Below, one piece after another: positions 6,970 to 9,373 of a stretch of DNA of 9,373 bases. This stretch comes from CAZEJK01 sp964512045. GTDB taxonomy: Bacteria > Acidobacteriota > Thermoanaerobaculia > Thermoanaerobaculales > Sulfomarinibacteraceae. A program made the translations under genes and the position numbers. Where the stretch lies: the NCBI GenBank assembly GCA_964512045.1, contig CAZEJK010000199.1:1-9373 (forward strand), read 5' to 3'. A model generated the notes under the pieces. That model was given only the letters and a program-made list of their open reading frames with translations. It made no database searches and was not told the DNA's origin. The stretch's first letter is position 1. Every line of letters starts with the position of its first letter.

Positions 6970-7023
6970 GTCGCTGTGCCATCCTCCGACCGTGCGGACG
7001 AGAGCCGTCTCGACGCGTCGCTC
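6970..7023. other. Short spacer between convergent ORFs with a weak hairpin
   Basis: GAGAGC at 7000-7005 can pair with GCTCTC at 7020-7025. The 14-nt loop contains most of a perfect 10-bp palindrome, cgacgcgtcg (7011-7020). No T-tract is present on either strand, so a bidirectional terminator is possible but unproven. Confidence 0.25.
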
Positions 7024-7437
7024 TCAGCGGGTGTGATCGGCTGGGCGTGGGCTCCGGCGTTGTCCATGCCGGCCAATGGTCCCTCGGACCAGTAGGAAAG
7101 CCAGGGTGGTGTGGAGCACGCACCATGCGGGAGCCGCGACAGCGACCACACGATCTCCCTGCCAGTAGGTGAGAGCGGAAGGTAGGATGACGGAGGCCGT
7201 CAGCGTGGCGATGAACAGGAGCGCTGCCTGTTGAGCTCTTGATGCGAGCCGTCGACCCAAGACGAGGACCAGAGCAGCTGCCGCGAGACGGTTCGATGCG
7301 TTCTTCGCTCGTCGAGTCACCGGGCCGGTTTGGGGATGATGGCGGAAGCAGCTCCCGTCGCTCGAAGCCGCGGAGCGAGCTGGTAGCCTGCTGGTTCGTG
7401 ATCGTGAGCACCACCAGAACCACTGTACCGTGAGCAT
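7024..7437 (-). CDS. Hypothetical small membrane protein, possibly frameshifted
   Basis: I do not recognise this ORF. The C-terminal part (from about 7300 down to 7024) looks coding: mostly G/C third positions and two to three hydrophobic stretches (LAAAALVLVLG, then ALLFIATLTASVILPSAL, then VVAVAAPAWCVLHTTLAFLLV) with a basic C-terminus. The first ~45 residues from ATG 7437 look unlike a protein. A separate frame starting at GTG 7471 instead gives a hydrophobic WFLLHAHGTVVLVVLTIT segment. One frameshift near 7290-7320 would join the two into a multi-helix protein of about 150 residues. Another option is a start at GTG 7320, giving 98 residues. No start has a convincing Shine-Dalgarno. It lies 51 nt downstream of the YyaL-type gene on the same strand, so it could share its transcript. 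Confidence 0.4.
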   Translation of the reverse strand: MLTVQWFWWCSRSRTSRLPARSAASSDGSCFRHHPQTGPVTRRAKNASNRLAAAALVLVLGRRLASRAQQAALLFIATLTASVILPSALTYWQGDRVVAVAAPAWCVLHTTLAFLLVRGTIGRHGQRRSPRPADHTR

Positions 7438-7488
7438 GGAGCAAGAACCACCGGCAGCTCCCTGATGACACAGACCGAGTCGGGCTTG

Positions 7489-9373
7489 CTACCTGGCGTA
7501 CCGCTCGCCGGCGCCCCGAATGCGTTCCACCAGCTCCGCGGGGATGGTCACCGGGAGCTCGCAGGCGAACTGCCGGCAGACGTAGGCGGTGGCGCTGCCG
7601 CTGTCGGAGCGGAACCCCTCCACGAACGGCGCCAGACGCTCCAAGCGGGTGCGGGCGGTGGGCTCGAGCGGCAGGAGGAGGAGCGAGGTGTTGGCCTCGG
7701 TCTCCGAGCGGACCGCCTCGATCAGCGCCTGCGTGTCGGGCTGGCTCGGATCGCCGAGGATGACCACCTCCACCGGGTCGACGGTGGCACGCCGGAGGGC
7801 GTCGAGCATGTGCGTGAAGCCGGACGGTGCGCGTCGGATCAGGCTCGCGAAGCTGCGAACCACCGCGTCGGCCCGCTCCAGCAGCTCAGCGCGTCCGGTG
7901 AGGTGGCCGAGGCGGACCAGGTTGGACATCGCCACCGAGTTGCCGGACGGGATGGCGCCGTCGTAGGCGTCCTTGGGCCGGACCAAAAGGGTTTCCGCAT
8001 CCTCGGCGGTGACGAAGTAGCCGCCGTTGGCCTCGTCCCAGAACTTCGCAAAGGCGGTCTCCTCGAGCTCGAGAGCACGCTCCAGCCACTGCGGCTCGAG
8101 TGTGGCATCGTACAGCTCGAGGCATGCCCAGGTGACGAACGCGAGGTCGTCGAGAAACGCCGGGATCGCCAGGTGGCCGGCGCGCCAGCGGTGCTTCAGC
8201 TCACCGGCACCATCGCGCATCGATGTCTGGACAAACTCCATCGAGCGCTCGGCGGCGGCCACGTAGGACGGCTCCTGAAGCGCCCGGCCGGCGCGGGCGA
8301 ACGCCGCCGCCATCAGGCCGTTCCAGTCGGCCAGGACCTTGTCGTCCTTGAGCGGATGCACGCGCTCCTCACGCACGTCGAACAGGCGCTTTCGGATCGA
8401 CTCGAGCCGGCTCTCCAGCTCGGCGGGCTCCATGTGCAGGCGTCCGGCGAGCTCGTTCAGCCCAGCGGTGAGGTGGAGGATGTTGGCGCCCGTGGCCCGA
8501 CCCGTTGCCTCGTCGGTGAAGTTGCCGTCGTCGCGGACGCCCCACACCGTGCGCACCAGGTCGAGCTCGTCGTCGGTGAGATGCTCGGCGAGCTCGCTGG
8601 CGGTCCAGACGTAGAAGCGGCCTTCCTCGCCTTCGCTGTCGGCGTCCTCGGCGGAGTAGAACGCCCCGTCCGGGGAGGTCATGTCGCGCAGGACGTAGCG
8701 GAAGATCTCGTGCACGGTGCGGGCGTGGCGCTCGTCGCCGGTGCGCGCAAACGCCTCGGTGCACGCCAGCGCCATCATCGCCTGGTCATACAGCATCTTC
8801 TCGAAGTGCGGCAGCAACCAGTGACGGTCCGTGGAGTACCGGTGGTAGCCAAAGCCGAGATGGTCCCAGATCCCTCCACGGCGCATCGCGTGGAGGGTGT
8901 CGGTCACCATCTGGATGCCCTGATGGTCGTCGGCGCCGCGGAGCATGAACAGCAGGTTGTGCGGGGAGGGGAACTTCGGCGCGGTGCCGAAGCCGCCGTG
9001 TGCGGCATCGTACCGCTCCGCCAGCTGCTGATATGCCGCGTGGATGGCCCGTTCGTCCACCTCTCCGGCGGCGCGCGATGAGGCGAACTGCTCCAAATGA
9101 CCCGTGATCTCGCTGGCCGAGGACAGGATCTTCTCCCGCTCGGTGCGCCACATCTGGTCGACGCGCGGAATCAGGTCGAGCATGCCCATGCGGCCGAACC
9201 GGGTTTCCTTCGGCAGGTAGGTGGCGGCGAAGAACGGCCGACGGTCAGGGGTCATGACGATCGTCAGCGGCCAGCCGCCGCTGCCAGTGAGCATCTGGGC
9301 GACGGTCATGTACACCTCGTCCACATCGGGGCGTTCCTCGCGGTCGACCTTGATGTTGACGAAGGCGTCGTTC
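7489..9373 (-). CDS. YyaL/SPATA20-type protein, DUF255 thioredoxin-fold plus six-hairpin domain (5' partial)
   Basis: The frame is still open at the window's right end: the 16 codons above 9324 read NDAFVNIKVDREERPD, the expected family sequence. So 627 residues are visible, and roughly the first 60-80, including the thioredoxin CxxC site, lie outside. The rest of the thioredoxin fold follows (GSGGWPLTIVMTPDRRPFF, then TYLPKE). An (alpha/alpha)6-type domain comes next with the family's hallmark blocks: GGFGTAPKFPSP, GIWDHLGFGYHRYSTD, WLLPHFEKMLYDQA, FYSAEDADSEGEEGRFYVW, LADWNGLMAAAFARAG and DAYDGAIPSGNSVA. A C-terminal VVILGDP strand follows. Members are widespread and probably cytosolic. A redox or sugar-related role has been suggested for the family, but no biochemical function is established. 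The visible part is intact, without frameshift, and ends at TAG 7489-7491. Confidence 0.95.
   Translation of the reverse strand, partial: NDAFVNIKVDREERPDVDEVYMTVAQMLTGSGGWPLTIVMTPDRRPFFAATYLPKETRFGRMGMLDLIPRVDQMWRTEREKILSSASEITGHLEQFASSRAAGEVDERAIHAAYQQLAERYDAAHGGFGTAPKFPSPHNLLFMLRGADDHQGIQMVTDTLHAMRRGGIWDHLGFGYHRYSTDRHWLLPHFEKMLYDQAMMALACTEAFARTGDERHARTVHEIFRYVLRDMTSPDGAFYSAEDADSEGEEGRFYVWTASELAEHLTDDELDLVRTVWGVRDDGNFTDEATGRATGANILHLTAGLNELAGRLHMEPAELESRLESIRKRLFDVREERVHPLKDDKVLADWNGLMAAAFARAGRALQEPSYVAAAERSMEFVQTSMRDGAGELKHRWRAGHLAIPAFLDDLAFVTWACLELYDATLEPQWLERALELEETAFAKFWDEANGGYFVTAEDAETLLVRPKDAYDGAIPSGNSVAMSNLVRLGHLTGRAELLERADAVVRSFASLIRRAPSGFTHMLDALRRATVDPVEVVILGDPSQPDTQALIEAVRSETEANTSLLLLPLEPTARTRLERLAPFVEGFRSDSGSATAYVCRQFACELPVTIPAELVERIRGAGERYAR

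Noticed and set aside
7011..7020. Perfect 10-bp palindrome cgacgcgtcg as an operator
   Set aside because: It lies between two gene ends rather than upstream of a start, and a short CG-rich palindrome is not rare in DNA of this composition.
7465..9081. 538-codon plus-strand ORF opposite the YyaL/SPATA20-type gene
   Set aside because: It is an antisense shadow: the opposite strand carries every hallmark motif of a known family, and this translation is rich in His, Arg and Gly with no domain. High GC commonly leaves such frames open.

Overview
The window is high-GC bacterial DNA. It carries four well-supported protein-coding genes, two of them cut by the window edges, plus one doubtful membrane ORF. 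No rRNA, tRNA, CRISPR array, insertion sequence or phage gene was seen. The first gene encodes a very large secreted repeat protein with a C-terminal DUF11 and dockerin-like end. Together with the secreted hydrolase and the high GC, this fits a Gram-negative environmental lineage such as Acidobacteriota (possibly Thermoanaerobaculia). That placement is inferred from overall character only; no marker gene fixes it.

Layout: (1) 1-4050 (+) is the 3' part of the giant repeat protein, whose start lies outside the window. It has four ~180-220-residue repeat units predicted to form a beta-helix-like stalk, then an end domain, a DUF11 domain and an EF-hand/dockerin pair. (2) 4165-4815 (+) is upp, uracil phosphoribosyltransferase, with a strong Shine-Dalgarno sequence and its own upstream gap. 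(3) 4816-5061 is a GATCG-rich intergenic stretch with several small inverted repeats. (4) 5062-6192 (+) is an integral-membrane acyltransferase-3 family protein. (5) 6241-6969 (+) is a secreted alpha/beta hydrolase whose last ~42 codons are not hydrolase-like. They match the C-terminal active-site segment of VanX/DdpX D-Ala-D-Ala dipeptidases, so the gene looks like a chimera of two enzyme fragments. (6) 7024-7437 (-) is a weak, possibly frameshifted, small membrane ORF. (7) 7489-9373 (-) is the C-terminal ~627 residues of a YyaL/SPATA20-type (DUF255) thioredoxin-fold plus six-hairpin protein.

The genes do not form one pathway: upp is pyrimidine salvage housekeeping, the acyltransferase probably modifies a surface glycan or lipid, and the first protein is extracellular. 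Only the acyltransferase and the chimeric hydrolase (48-nt gap, same strand) look plausibly co-transcribed. The observation most worth pursuing is the hydrolase::VanX-tail chimera at 6241-6969. Each half lacks part of its parent family's catalytic set, so it is either a deletion scar, an assembly join, or a genuinely new arrangement.
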